Positions 10,816 through 22,539 of a DNA stretch of 64,000 bases are shown piece by piece. The stretch comes from Nannizziopsis barbatae (taxonomy: Eukaryota; Ascomycota; Eurotiomycetes; Onygenales; Nannizziopsiaceae), in contig JACVYH010000002.1 of the NCBI GenBank assembly GCA_014964245.1, positions 1,639,501-1,703,500 of the forward strand. Reading direction: 5' to 3'. A model generated the notes under the pieces. That model saw nothing but the letters and a program-made list of their open reading frames with translations, ran no database searches and had not been told where the DNA came from. The translations under genes and the position numbers were made by a program. The stretch's first letter is position 1; the number at the start of each line of letters is the position of its first letter.

Positions 10816-12997
10816 TCACATTTTTGAAATGACGCTTTGAATGCTGTGATATACATCTTTAGCTGTTGATGCATTGCCAGTCTAGGAAAAACGTTAGTTT
10901 TATATACCAAGACAAGGGTCAGATAAAGCATAGAAGGAAGACACTCACCCTCAATAAAAAAGGAGTCGATTTTCCATCGTGGATTCCAGTAAAGCTAAGC
11001 TGCTTTCCCTCGGGTTCTTTTCCGGCGCTTCCAACCTCCATTCCTTTATAAATTGGAGTGTTGAGAACAACTCGCAAAACGGCATCAGTTCGCATGATGA
11101 TTCGTACGGAACGAGCGGTTTTCTCGTCTTTCCCGGCAGGTTCTGACGCATTAATCTTAAATGTGCCGATGCCGCGCTCTTTCCACTCCTTACCGTCAAA
11201 TTGGAATAGTTTTCCTCGACAAGAGCAGATGGTTGTTTCGTTTTCTTCGCCAGTTTCAACTAAGAAGGGGGGTTAGTAGGTAGCAATTAATAGCATTATC
11301 GTGGGATGGCATACTGTCTTGCTTAAAGAATCTTTCATCCTCTTTGACTTCCTCGAGGCCCTCAAATGCTGGGCGCTGCGTATCCTCATCCTCCTCTTCG
11401 TCATCATCCTCATTGTCCGATGCTGCACCGAACGCTTTAGGCTTGGCGCTGCTGCCAAAGCTGGTGGTGGCGGCAGCAGGAGACGCAAAACTGGTCAGAC
11501 CGCCAGTTACCGCTGGCGCGGAAGAGGTGAAACTAGCGAATGCACTCGAGGCAAATCCACCTGGGAGAGCTCCGAACGGGGAGGCTCCAGTAGCGGCAAA
11601 CGGAGACGGCGAAGCTCCGCTTGGAGCAGCGTCTTTCTTCTCCACGGTGCTGGCCTCCACTGGTTTGAGGGATTTGAAGACTGACGTTCCGCCTCCAATG
11701 GCACCAAAAGGGGATTTCTCCGAGCCCGCGAATGCAGCCAAGCCAGAAGAAGCAAATGCAGACGCAGATGTTACCGGCTGCGATGCTGGTTGTTCGTCTT
11801 CTTTGGCAGTAGTCTCTGCTGGTGGAGGCGCTTTCAAGTCCGCAAACGGGGAGGTGGCTGAAGCATTCGCGAATGGATTGGGCAGAGATGTCTAAATTAA
11901 AATTAGCAAAAAGAATATGAGCGCTATGGGATCCAAACGGACCTTTGATGATGAATCTTCCTTCGTAATGTCACGCTCCTGCGAGCTATCACGATGCCTT
12001 TTCTTCTCCGGTTCACCTTCTTGCGTGCGGTTCCCGGGGATGACCGGCTTGGAGTTCCCAGTATCAAACTTTTCCTTCGAGTCTTTTCCTTCTTTATTTT
12101 CGGTTCGAGTAGCATCCAATTCTTCGTCCTTGTCAAGCTGATCCCTGCTTCGTTTCTTTTTCGGGCTAAGAACCTTCTCCGGATCATTTTCTGGTAACCT
12201 TTGGCGTGATGGGGTGCGCTCGCGGTTCTCCTGAGGTTTCACTTCCTTCGCTTGTTCATCTGCGTTCTCCTCGGCTTTGGAACTCCTGGATCTCTTCCTT
12301 CGGTGACTGCATTCGTCCTCGTTCTTCATTTGTGTATCAGGATTGTCTCCCTCTCGGGATTCATCGAATGACCTCTTTTTCCTTAGCCGACCTCGGTCAT
12401 CATTGTTGGGAGAATTGGATTCGGTTGAAGCCGCAGAAGGTTCGTCCGGGGGTTGCAAATGGCCTGTGATACTTGTCTCTTTCAATTTTTGGCGAACTGG
12501 TCGTTCTCCAGATCCATCTTTTCTATCATCAGAGACTGGCAAACTTATGGCATTTGACTGCGGCGTCGATTGTAAAAGATCCGTACCTTCTGAAAGCCCT
12601 TCCGAGAGTTCTTCCGTGTCGCGACGCGAGGATTCGTCTTCCATTTTCTGCTCATCTTGGTCATGTCAGAACCAGTATTCGATATTCAAAGGGTGTATTC
12701 ATATACGGCGTCGTTTGCAGACTGTAGAGCATACCTTGTATGGGATCATCTCGCCCTATGAAAGCAAAGCCGTCAGCCGCCGTTCGAAAAACGTTGCCAA
12801 GAGAAAGCTCAAGTTTCACAGTCTTATCACGCTGAACACAAAAGGACTGCTTACCATGACGAGTTTGAAAGTCTTCGTTGGAGATTTCTAAACAAACAAG
12901 CGAGTGCGTGAGAGGCGGTTCTCTTGGGATGGAAGTGCAACGTCGTGTACTCACCCTTTGGCTGTTCGCCTTGCTCGTGTGTCTCGGGATCTGCCAT
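10816..12997 (-). CDS. YRB2: Ran-binding nuclear export cofactor, Yrb2/Hba1-like
   Basis: Predicted 569-aa nuclear protein that helps Crm1-dependent export through RanGTP binding, as known for yeast Yrb2 and fission yeast Hba1. Five exons by splice signals: 12955-12997, 11943-12655, 11315-11891, 10949-11259, 10816-10881. Frame is kept across all joins. The start is MADPETHEQGE. The N-terminal half is highly charged, rich in KKKRSRD/KRSF-like basic clusters. Next comes an Ala/Ser/Phe-rich stretch with several PFG and SPFGA repeats resembling FG nucleoporin motifs, then an acidic patch (DNEDDDEEEDED). The C-terminal third is a RanBP1 domain: GEENE, CRGKLFQFD, WKERGIGTFKIN, RIIMRTDAVLRVVLN. It ends ASTAKDVYHSIQSVISKM. 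The first intron (about 299 bp) is long for this window and its AAG acceptor is weak, so exon 1 is the least certain part. Confidence 0.88.
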
Positions 12998-14153
12998 GCT
13001 GGAATGGATAAATTTTGCTTAGGCTGGTCGTAGCTCCTTGTGCTGAGTTGCTGGATGGAGAAATATCAGAAAAAAGGAGGTGTTGGTGGGGGGATTGAAG
13101 CCAAGTAAGGGCGCTCTGCGGTGGACCGTTTATTATGATAAGTGACAAAATGATTTGGCGGGACACAACTTGACGCTGAGGCACAACTTGGTTTTAACTG
13201 GTTGGGACTTCGACACACCCACCCAAGGCTTCGGCGGCTTCACAATAATATTCAAAGAAATGTCAAACACTCCGGGCGCTTAGGTTTTTAATATAGCGCT
13301 TGCTTTTTTCTCTTTTATCCTAACTTCCCAGGAGTTTACTCCTTTCTTTTCTTTCAGGGATGGTGTTTTATTTAGACCCTCTGGCAGACAGAGTGAACCT
13401 TGGAATTTTACTCCGAAGTTCGGCTCCTGTGACCAACTCCTCGGGAGCGTGGCAGGACCCAATTTGACCAGGTTTACCCGATGCGGGCGATATGATCAAA
13501 AAACTGATATTTATTCCAGTCCTTTGGCGAAACTTCACCGTTTGCCTCGAGAGCGGGCGGATCTCATGCGCTTTCGACCTTTGGGAGCATTTAAGTCCCA
13601 TCAACAAAGGATAGAACAAAGGATGCAAGATGACAATACTCCGTACTACTCAAGTAGATGTAACCGGTGATAATCACCTTTTTTAAATTCGTTGCCCTTC
13701 GGTTGTTGCCATACCAATCTATCCCGATATGTATTTTGTCTTCCTAGCCTGCACGGTTGATGTATGGGCGAAGAAATCATAGAGTTTTCGGCCCTCTGTC
13801 AATCATCAAGAATTTATTCACTCTCGACTGACCTTAAAACCAAGCAACTATTGAAGAGATGGCTTCACGAGCTAGAAACCGCTTTCCTCTCTGTGTTGGA
13901 CTTTCATCCCGTCAGAACTCCAAACTTGTCGCATCTTTATGCCGTGTTTGCACCGTGTCTTGGCACGTTTGGTCCTCCCCTTTCTCCTTTAAATAGTTCA
14001 CCCAACAGTTGATAGGCAGCGCGTGCGATCAGCGCGTCTCTCGTCCGCAACACGCTCACTTGCGACTCCAAACTGCTTATGGAGTACCTATTTCTACTTT
14101 TCCAAAAGAATTGTATGGCCTATGCATTTTGAAATTGATTTTTTAGGTAAAAC
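12998..14153. other. Divergent intergenic region
   Basis: Shared upstream region of the Ran-binding protein gene (-) and the kinase-like gene (+). Only short antisense-overlapping frames occur. One exact TACTCCGTA copy lies at 13637-13645. No other element is recognised. Confidence 0.5.
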
Positions 14154-15266
14154 ATGGTTCTCTTCGGCCTCTCATTATGGTCTAAATTACGAGGCTTCTT
14201 TTCATCAGCCTTAGCCTATCTTTTCGACTTATTTCATTCTCGCAAAGCGCTTCTGAATCAACGACCGGTTGGCGAGCTCATTGAAGATTCTGAGAAGGTC
14301 TCCACTACCGAACAGCATAATGTAGGCCCTGTCTCTCTGCTGACCATTCGCCGCTTACCATGTCCCAAGGCTCCCGACCTAGCTCAAGCCGACCCTCCGA
14401 TTTCTTACGCCAGAACTGTCAGATATATCATTGTTGCAGGAGAATGGGAGCGCAAATCCAACCCTCAAGGGTGTAACGAGACACCAGAACTTAAACCGGG
14501 AGAAGTTCTCTACATCTCTAAAGGTAAATACCTCGGTAGTGGAGGGACTGCCTTTATCGAATTATTGCCTTCTGGATTAGTCGTCAAGACGCCGATCCCA
14601 GACCCTTTTTGTCCAATATCAGAAAGAGATCATCGGCAAAATATGCGAATCGAGGCAAACATTTACCAGACGATCGGTAGTCACACACGCGTTCCAACTT
14701 TGTTTGATTGGGACCCGGAGACCTGCTGCCTAACAATGGAATATTTGGAGAATGGAAACCTTCGAGAATATATCCGGCAAAACGGTGAGAGCATAACACC
14801 GCAGCTTCGTGTCCAATGGGCCCAACAGGCCGCTGAGGCTCTGGAAGTTCTGCACAAAGTAGATGTTATTCATTGTGATCTTTCGCCTCGAAACTTTTTA
14901 CTGGATTCTAACCTTGACTTAAAAATCTCGGACTTTGGTGGAGCTTCTATCCGAGGTTCTTACCCGTCCGCCGTTCCAACAACAAGATTCAAGCCGGGAG
15001 GCTATGATTATGATGCTACACCTGTGTATGCGGATGACATTTTCAGCCTTGGCTCCCTCATTTTCTTCATAATGACTGGTTCATATCCTTATCAGGATGT
15101 TCCCAGTGATGAGGTTGAAAGGCTTTATGAGATCAACAATTTTCCTGACGTTTCTCAACTCAATTGTGGGCCGATCATCACCAGGTGCTGGCACCGGCAA
15201 GTGGACTCTGCTGAAGCTGTATATAACTATCTGATCAGTCTCGAGGGTATGTGCCCTGAAGAATAG
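14154..15266 (+). CDS. Fungal protein kinase-like protein
   Basis: Intronless 370-aa protein with one kinase fold from about residue 120 to the end. A glycine-rich loop (LGSGGTAF, about 127-134) is followed by the VAIK-like Lys in VVKT (about 145), a catalytic loop HCDLSPRNF (about 240-248, with Asp 242 and Asn 247), and DFGG (about 260). A VYADDIFSLG segment matches subdomain IX. Key catalytic residues are present, so it may be active. HCD replaces HRD, the substitution seen in many lineage-specific fungal kinases and aminoglycoside-kinase-like proteins. The N-terminal 100 residues are unremarkable; residues 4-22 are mildly hydrophobic. The substrate is unknown and the neighbours give no clue. 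The ATG at 14154 is the first in frame. Confidence 0.85.
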   Translation: MVLFGLSLWSKLRGFFSSALAYLFDLFHSRKALLNQRPVGELIEDSEKVSTTEQHNVGPVSLLTIRRLPCPKAPDLAQADPPISYARTVRYIIVAGEWERKSNPQGCNETPELKPGEVLYISKGKYLGSGGTAFIELLPSGLVVKTPIPDPFCPISERDHRQNMRIEANIYQTIGSHTRVPTLFDWDPETCCLTMEYLENGNLREYIRQNGESITPQLRVQWAQQAAEALEVLHKVDVIHCDLSPRNFLLDSNLDLKISDFGGASIRGSYPSAVPTTRFKPGGYDYDATPVYADDIFSLGSLIFFIMTGSYPYQDVPSDEVERLYEINNFPDVSQLNCGPIITRCWHRQVDSAEAVYNYLISLEGMCPEE

Positions 15267-17592
15267 ATTTTTTGGACTAGCTGTCATCTAGTCGATACTA
15301 CGAGCGCTCTAGATCACAAAGTACTTCTCTACAATCGTTAGTAAGTACTTTGTATGATCGCCGAATCTGGACACTGAAGCGGCTACCCTGATTACCATCT
15401 AATTTGGGCGGGCTATCGGACTGCCTCCTCTTTACAGGTTGATCGACCACGTTTTGCTAATGAACTCTTTGAATTTAAATTTGGCAGCTCATTAGATCTG
15501 TTCCCTAGCCTTTGCAGAGTCCGCCAACTTGGGGAGAAAAGGCAGGTTTCTACCGATAAAATTATACCCAGCAGAGCCTTCTCAATGTTTAATCAAAGTG
15601 ACAGTGCTCTTGACAAAGCATTTGACAATTACTAGCTCCATGACTGTTATTGTTTGTCATGGAAGGGGCCACTCTGCTATTTGTAAAGAAGTCAAAAACA
15701 AGATGCTTATTATGGTGCACCACCAGCTGGTCACATCGGCTACGCGGTCCACACTTCGTTCTGCAAGTCACACTTTTATGCCCTGCCTTTATCACAGCGG
15801 AGTTTCATCATTGAAAGGCCGGCCAAATCTCCTGCTGACTAGCTATAGTTTATCTATCGTCGTATTCTGCATATCCCTCATCCTTATGGTTACGGCAATG
15901 GCCGCGCGTGGTTGTTTTGCCAAGGTGAACTCGCTTCGGGTTTTGACACATCCGGTTTGTCGCTGCAAAAGCCGGGCAGCCCGCGGTCACAGGATACTCT
16001 CGCACCGTGGTGCAAGATGCGGGGCATTTGGAAAAGCGAGTAGTGCTGATATGGATCTCGCACATCTTGAGATATCTGCGATGATCAGTCAAGGTATTTT
16101 AGCATGCTGAACCAACTTACAAGGTTCGGGAAACTAGGTATGTACCAAACGCCGCCCGTTACTGAGGGGTTCCTAGACTATATGAACAAACTAAAAACTG
16201 TATAGTAGGTTAGAAAAGCTGAAAGCGTCGGATCGCTGGCTTTATATGTCTAAGAACTTAGAGGCCTCTTTTCGCTAGCTGGAGAATTGGTTTCTTTGAC
16301 TGCAAAAAGCTCAACCGACAACGCTGCTCTTCAAGGAAGCCCTGTCATAATTTCGAATATCCCTGAGGTGCGCTGCATCTCCCTTGCATGAATCGCGAAT
16401 TACAGAGGGGTGCTGCTGGCCGTGCTCGCGGATCTTTCTGTGATGTAGCACCTCGAACGCGGGATACGATGGATCCGCAGCCCGTCTTCCATCCTCAATT
16501 TTCCGCAACAGCTTGATTGGGTCAGCAAAAGCCTGGACCCGATTTGCCAAGACGGAGCACGCCGCTACGTTCTCTTGGCAGATATGGTCGCCTAATTTCT
16601 TCTCCCAAACCGGAAGTCGCTTAAAGGCGACGGGGCCTTAAAGCGAGAATACTACCCAACCTTTATACGGAAGGGCTCCTAGTGGTGGAAAATGGAACAG
16701 ATACCTGGCTTCAATTCTAATTTCGCAGGCGAGGTTACATTATCCCCTTGAAGTGGCCTCTGCATTGCGGTACAAAGCACGGAGTATTCGCAGCGGGTTA
16801 TCATGCTGATAAGCCCCATTTTATTTTTTATAGCCTTGTCAAGTTGCATGTCCAGTCGATGCCTTATACTCGAATGTCTATGGATAATGCCTGGTATCTA
16901 TGTTCTTCTTTCTTTCAATTTCGAACGCTGAGAGATGATTCAAAATGGATTGGAATCATCGAAATGCTGACTTTTTGACGTCATGACAAATTGGCTGGCG
17001 AATCAACTGCCTCTCTGATTAACATTTGAAAGAACGAGATGATCATGTCGTATACCCCTCTATCTAATCAGCGATGACTGCAGCCACGGATCGGGAAGAT
17101 TTAGGGAAATTTAGAAAAAGGCTCGCTGTACTCCGTAATGGCTGAGCAAATGCCCAAGACCCGCTTATGCAATTTATGCCATGCCGGTACATCTTAGATT
17201 ACAGAACCAATAATTGGAAACCTGCCCCCATTAAGGAATTCAAGTTCTGGGCACTGCTGCTCAGTCAATCGGGCCTCGATTATACTATCAACAAGTGTGT
17301 GCGGAGTACAGTATATACAGTACATATGTATATATGTATACCCCACATACAAGGCATGTGGGAGATTCTACACATTTGATAGACTCGATACTATATAGAT
17401 AATTCAACGGTGTTTGTTTCTCTCAAGTGTATGGCAAGAATTCTGCATTGCGCATTGAACTTTCAAGTATCCTTGTAAGTATTATTAATAGTGTAACACA
17501 TAGGCAGTTTTATCTTATAACCATGAAGATTGTTACTATAATCCTACATGAATCAATGACCCATCCATCCCACGATCCCATTTGTTTCCACT
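15267..17592. other. Long gene-poor stretch, possible relic frames
   Basis: No gene can be supported. A 193-codon open frame (+, 15529-16110) has no recognisable motif and an atypical composition. A separate open frame on the minus strand (about 16311-16640) looks more protein-like (PSYPAFEVLHHRKIREHG) but has no ATG. Both could be relics. TACTCCGTA lies at 17129-17137, and a TATA/GTATAC-rich patch at about 17320-17345. Confidence 0.4.
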
Positions 17593-18719
17593 TCAGCTAA
17601 CAAGGCAAAGACAACCAATACCAACATAGAATACAAGGAGCGGATAAACCGCCAGGAAAACCCTATTCTTGACGACTCCGGAACCACCAAGTATACTAAC
17701 GCCGGCCGCGAGCGACCATGCGATTAGTGCGATATAAACGGGAATTCTGATAACAATAGGAAGTCCGAATGCGCTCAGGACGGATGCAATCACGAGGGGG
17801 AAGGTTGTGTATCCGATCAGGCAGACTGATTGGAAGAATGAGCTATAAAATGTCAGTATCATACACATAAATTAGGAAATCCTGAACACTTACATATTGC
17901 CACCAAGTAATTTGATCTGTAGCGTGACGACCGCCTCCCCAATCCATACGATACAAAATACTCCCGAGAACACCGAGCTTTTTTGATCGCTTGACGCTGC
18001 CATTGAAAGAAACATACTCAATAGTAAACAGAAAATGAGGGGGCCCCTGACAATCAACCAATTAGTTTCGCGGTCACGGTTTGAGACAAAAGCTTCGAGG
18101 GATACAAACCAAAGGTCCCAGTTCCTTAGCCCTTCGCTCATGCCACCTTGCAGCACAACATCGGCGTCTGGCCATCTTCCAACCAGGTTCCTAATTCCCG
18201 ATAACCCATTACCGAATCCAGTTGCCTCTCCTCGTTCTGCAGAACCGGCGATACCTCCACCGCCACGCTGCAACATACCTCCAAGCAGGTATTTCGGCCA
18301 GAGGACTTGTTTCATCTTTTCCCATACGCCCGTTAAGTCACGCGATAGCGTATCCCACACCGATTCATCAATAGTGTTCACTGGTGCGCGACGGTCTTCT
18401 CCAGGTATTGAAGAGGTCAAATATGAGCCTGAAATTCCACCGCCAGATCTTGAAGATTCGCCTCTTTCATTGCTCGTAGATCCAATGTTTCCGGTGAGCG
18501 GTGTTCGGTCGGTGGTTGAGCCAAGCGGATCATCAGCTTCGATAGCTAAGAAAGTAGCGAATTTAGTACTCAATTCTTCATCGAGTGCAGGAAAGCAAAC
18601 CAACCATCTTCGGCATCTATAATATCATGCTCATAAGCCGATTCGTCGTCCCGTTCGATCACAAAAGGGCTGCCACTCCTGCTTCCTCCGAAGCCCTTAC
18701 TGCTCGGCATCATAGCCAT
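17593..18719 (-). CDS. YIP4: YIP4/YIPF6-like Golgi membrane protein
   Basis: Predicted 317-aa Yip1-family protein acting in ER-Golgi/Golgi membrane traffic with Ypt/Rab GTPases. Four exons: 18605-18719, 18110-18545, 17894-18046, 17593-17842; all joins keep frame. The N-terminal half (about 1-185) is cytosolic, Ser/Gly-rich and acidic (FVIERDDESAYEHDI). The C-terminal half has five hydrophobic segments, the expected Yip1 topology. The join of exons 2 and 3 restores the family signature DLWGPL just before the first membrane segment. Other hallmarks are the GEAVVT segment and the QSVCLIGYTTFPLVIA segment, which corresponds to the conserved G-Y-x-x-x-P region. YIP4/YIPF6 is preferred over YIF1 or YIP1 because DLWGP is typical of that subgroup. 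Confidence 0.9.
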
Positions 18720-19231
18720 CTTGTCACCTTGTTAATGTTTGCGGCGGAACCTGGGTCATTGGCCTAGCCCTGCGAAAAGGGTCGTTCGTTAGGAAATTAA
18801 AAATCACACCTCCAGAGGGGTTGCGACGCATTTATCGATTCGCAAGAGCTCCGTCAAAGCCATGTGGCAGGAATGCTGTTGGCTGATGATGGCATCTAGA
18901 GAGACCGGATATTTATCGGCCCGCAAATCCTCTTTATCGGTATATTATTTATCCGCGCCCGCCCCTGAACCCTAAAGAGTGTATAAATTTCATTGAGTGG
19001 TGTGTGAGTAAAGACTACCGTACTTAGGTACAGCTAGACACAAATGAAACAAGAGAACCGCGAAGTTAGAGAGTTCGCTAATATCAGTTACCAGATTCCT
19101 TGATTGAATCACCCATCCTGGTCAATCTCCCGTTCAACCGTCCGTTCCATCCTGAAAATGCAACCACAACAATTCACCGCCAAACGCCGAAAACCATTAA
19201 GCTTTGAATGAACTGAAGGGATGGTAAATGA
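18720..19231. other. Intergenic, no gene supported
   Basis: Holds the promoter side of the YIP4-like gene and the 3' side of the RBR ligase gene. No open frame, repeat or RNA is recognised. Confidence 0.5.
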
Positions 19232-21550
19232 TTAAGCGTCAATAATGATCAAGGCCTCTACAACCTTATCAACCAGAAGTTGAGCTTCACGTTTCCATCT
19301 GCCGTCCGACCATATATCCCGCGTCCAGAACCGGTAATTTGATGGCCAGCCCTTCGAGTCAAGCCGTAGATTCAGGTCTCGTGGAGGAAGCGTAGAAGAA
19401 GGTTGTGGGCCGAATTTCCCAAACCCACGACCAGGAGAATGCGTGGCTCCGTCTCTATACTGGTTCGACGAAGAAGGTACATTGAATCCTTGGCGAGATC
19501 TCCATTCGCGTTCGGCTTTTTCTCCGGCACGTTGCGCAACAATTTCCTCATCCTCCGCCATATAGAGGTCGCACTTGGTACACTCAGTGCACCGCGAACC
19601 CGGGTTGACGCGGAAATGTTCGCAAAAATGTTTATATCCTTCACCTTCTTCATCATCGTTTGGCTCTTCGTCCGAATCAGTGTTAATCTCAGCCGGTGCT
19701 TCCAAGATTCCATCAACAGGACCAGCATCTTCCCGGTTGATCCGGCGCACATTATCTCTTCGTCTCGTCAAGGGTGGACCTAGTGCTTTGCGACAGAGAT
19801 AACACATTGAGTATCCGCAAACGCATGTTAGTTTGTTGCATCCAGAGGATTTGACAAAAGAAAGTCCACATCTTGGGCATGTACGCTTTATCGCAGCAGT
19901 TCGCGCAGCTTCCACCGTAGTTCTTAGGTTAAGTAGCAATGGTTCATAACAGACGTGAGGGTCTTTCCACGGCTTTTGACAGTTGACACAGCTCGCTCGT
20001 CTACAGATTGGGTTCGAGCACGTAAATCGTTGGTTACGGGTCTTCAACCACAGGTTTTGAATCGAGACGGTAAAAATTAAAGGTATTGAGGTGGGACACA
20101 AAAGAAGAAATGCAGTAAACAGAACAACTAAAAGGGGTATCACATCAAGAAGAACAAAAATCATGCAAATAGTAGGCAAGAGGCTCGCACGCCGGAAGCG
20201 CCAGCTTGGGCCCTTAGAATGATAAACAGGGTCATACTCCGCATAGGAGCAATGGGGGCAGCGCACAAGCCTTAATTGAGATTTGAGCAGAGATTCTTCA
20301 GCAAGCCGGCTTTCAAATTTCTGTAAGGTTTCGGTGCCTGATTTGTCGCTTAGAATGGCTCGTTTAACGAGAGATGCGTCTAGAACGCCCTCACAAGTTC
20401 CGCTTTGTAGAGGAGCTAGACAGCTCAATGTCGACTTTTCACAGTTTATTGATTTTCCCCATCCCTGACCGAAAATGGCTTCCTGGACGGTTCGCTGGAT
20501 GCAACAATGACATGTCACATGGGAGCTTATTGAACACATTGAGATTTCTTCAAATGGTACGTCAGCAAGACAGCAAGAGCATTCATATAGAGCGTCTGCT
20601 GCTTTGGCATCCGCTTCGTTGAGCTCTCGAGCCAACTTCAAATCCTCAGTTTCCTGTTTTTCCTTCTTCTGAGTGAGGACTGGCTGGACGAAGAAATCAT
20701 GGAGTTCCCGATCCAGCTCTTCACATGCCGTGCTTTTCAGTTGCGGGATCAGATCTCCATTCGGCTGCCGCTGCCAAATAAGTAACGGAGGATCATCCTT
20801 CTCTTTGGTTTTCTTGAAAGATAAAATGTTCCCTAAAGCCACTCGCCATGTCTTCTGAGAAAGGTGTTTTAACGTTGGGCGAGCACGTGTGTAGGAATAG
20901 TTCACCTCTGCTAGAACTGCGTCAATAGCACTTCGACTGACCGCACGGAATTCGTAACATAAGGCAGTCTTGACAGCCTTTTTGTAGTGATCGCTCCTGA
21001 ACAGCTCTTCACCCGGCACAACACCCTTCCAGTTGTAATCCTCGCCATCATTCCCTAGCCGTCGTCTTCTAGTTGGCGGTGAAATGGTATCACCTGCTGT
21101 CGGGACATTCCACCTTCCTTTGACCCACTCATTTCGGTACCGCATCAGCTGTTCCACACACACTTGCAACCTGCTATTCCCATCGAAATGTAAGAGTAGC
21201 TCGCGGAAAACCTCGGTTTTCACATCGGGAAACAGTTCAGCAAGAATATAAAGCGCATCATTGAGCTCCTCCCTTTCTCGTTCCCTTTCTGCGTCACGAA
21301 GCGCTTCAGGGCTCGGTAATCTTGTAGTAGTTCCGAACGGGTTTCCACGGAGTGCTTCAGCGAGGGTAGCGGAGGCCGACGGTAATACAGTGCCGGCAGA
21401 GGACGAGTGAGAGGAGGAGGAGCTTGTCGTGGAGGCCGCAGAGGAGGTCGGTACTATCGAGGTTATAGAGGGACTGCTTGATAGGGACGGCGCTTTGTTG
21501 CGTGAGGACGATGGTTTGGAAGCGCGGAAGAATGGAGGAAAGGAAACCAT
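19232..21550 (-). CDS. RBR-type E3 ubiquitin ligase, RNF216/TRIAD3-like
   Basis: Single-exon 772-aa protein. Order of parts: a Ser-rich N-terminus; a CUE-like helical segment (about 85-140, AELFPDVKTEVFRELLLHF) that could bind ubiquitin; RING1 starting at about 324 (CSCCLADVPFEE, CHCC); an IBR; then RING2 from about 558 (CPRCGLSFVKSSGCNKLTC, CGYSMCYLC). Cys of SGCNK (about 571) is at the catalytic position that forms the thioester in RBR ligases. The tail (HFCEHFRVNPGSRCTECTKC) matches the RNF216 subgroup. Oddly, two hydrophobic segments (about 458-497, rich in Leu/Ile/Val) interrupt the IBR between RCPHC and CSNPIC, so the protein may sit in a membrane. The open frame continues upstream without an ATG to 21565; the first ATG is 21550. 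The substrate is unknown. Confidence 0.88.
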   Translation of the reverse strand: MVSFPPFFRASKPSSSRNKAPSLSSSPSITSIVPTSSAASTTSSSSSHSSSAGTVLPSASATLAEALRGNPFGTTTRLPSPEALRDAEREREREELNDALYILAELFPDVKTEVFRELLLHFDGNSRLQVCVEQLMRYRNEWVKGRWNVPTAGDTISPPTRRRRLGNDGEDYNWKGVVPGEELFRSDHYKKAVKTALCYEFRAVSRSAIDAVLAEVNYSYTRARPTLKHLSQKTWRVALGNILSFKKTKEKDDPPLLIWQRQPNGDLIPQLKSTACEELDRELHDFFVQPVLTQKKEKQETEDLKLARELNEADAKAADALYECSCCLADVPFEEISMCSISSHVTCHCCIQRTVQEAIFGQGWGKSINCEKSTLSCLAPLQSGTCEGVLDASLVKRAILSDKSGTETLQKFESRLAEESLLKSQLRLVRCPHCSYAEYDPVYHSKGPSWRFRRASLLPTICMIFVLLDVIPLLVVLFTAFLLLCPTSIPLIFTVSIQNLWLKTRNQRFTCSNPICRRASCVNCQKPWKDPHVCYEPLLLNLRTTVEAARTAAIKRTCPRCGLSFVKSSGCNKLTCVCGYSMCYLCRKALGPPLTRRRDNVRRINREDAGPVDGILEAPAEINTDSDEEPNDDEEGEGYKHFCEHFRVNPGSRCTECTKCDLYMAEDEEIVAQRAGEKAEREWRSRQGFNVPSSSNQYRDGATHSPGRGFGKFGPQPSSTLPPRDLNLRLDSKGWPSNYRFWTRDIWSDGRWKREAQLLVDKVVEALIIIDA

Positions 21551-22539
21551 TCTGCTGTACTCCAATATGCCGACAGGTGTATTTTCGCAACTACATATCT
21601 AGACATGGATTATTAAAACAGGTAAGAGCAGTCACTGAAGCTGAAGGGTGTTTTCTTTGGATGGTCCAGGTGTCCAAACTCCGTGTTTCATGCTTCATTA
21701 AAGAATGATCCCGGATCCATGCCAAAAGCTTAGGCTTCATTGGCAACCTTATGATCACAAACGTCAAACACGTTTTGCCTGTATGTATGTGGGGCAAGAG
21801 TTCTATGCATAACTATTCTGTAAAGTACACAGTGCAAACATACATACATACGACTGTTTGATTCAATAAATAAAGGGGCGTGTGGTCGTCCTAGTCATTC
21901 ATAGAATGCTATCAAACCCGTCAGTCTTTACCCCTCAGGTCTTCCCCTCTCCAAATTTGATGCAAGGATGCTTCCGGCCTGACATGAAAGTCTGAAAGAG
22001 CCATGGGTTGTAAGAGGGACAAAGAGGTAGAAGGCAACAGAATTTCGAGATCAAGGATTGTGGTTAAGAGTATCCATGGTTGGCCTGGAACCAAACCACT
22101 CGCCACTAAGATCTCCAGCCCAACTGGCTGATCCTCAGACTTGATCACTCACTGCTCAGGGTATGCCATTGCTGAAATTTCCGGCAATGGCATATTACAG
22201 TAGTGTTTGATCTTAGGTGGAAGCAAGCGTGCTGCACCTAGAATAGAAATTTCACGCTACGCTGACTAGATCGGATCCTCCAATCATTTTGCAACCTATC
22301 TATACTGTTCGTTAGATTCAATATAGGACCGAGAATTGAGCTGTCAGACTAAAGAACAAAATTTCGAATTGTGAACATGACTAGCTATTGTGTAAAGTAC
22401 AGTCAAAATTTAAGAGAAATATACAGTTCTGCATTTCGTAATATTTCCAGGCGGGAACTCAATTTTGCAGGAGTTGAATGCCCATATATAAAAAGACGGC
22501 GGTGTTATAATTGGTAATGCGTCATAACGCTACAACCCT
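21551..22539. other. Intergenic, no gene supported
   Basis: Lies between the RBR ligase start and the FOX2 stop. The only structure noted is a short ACAT-type repeat near 21838-21850. No coding signal. Confidence 0.5.

Noticed and set aside
15529..16110. 193-codon plus-strand open frame
   Set aside because: No motif, odd composition, overlapping frames on the other strand and no splice or family support.
17320..17345. TATAC/GTATA-rich palindromic patch
   Set aside because: Simple-sequence repeat with no further context.
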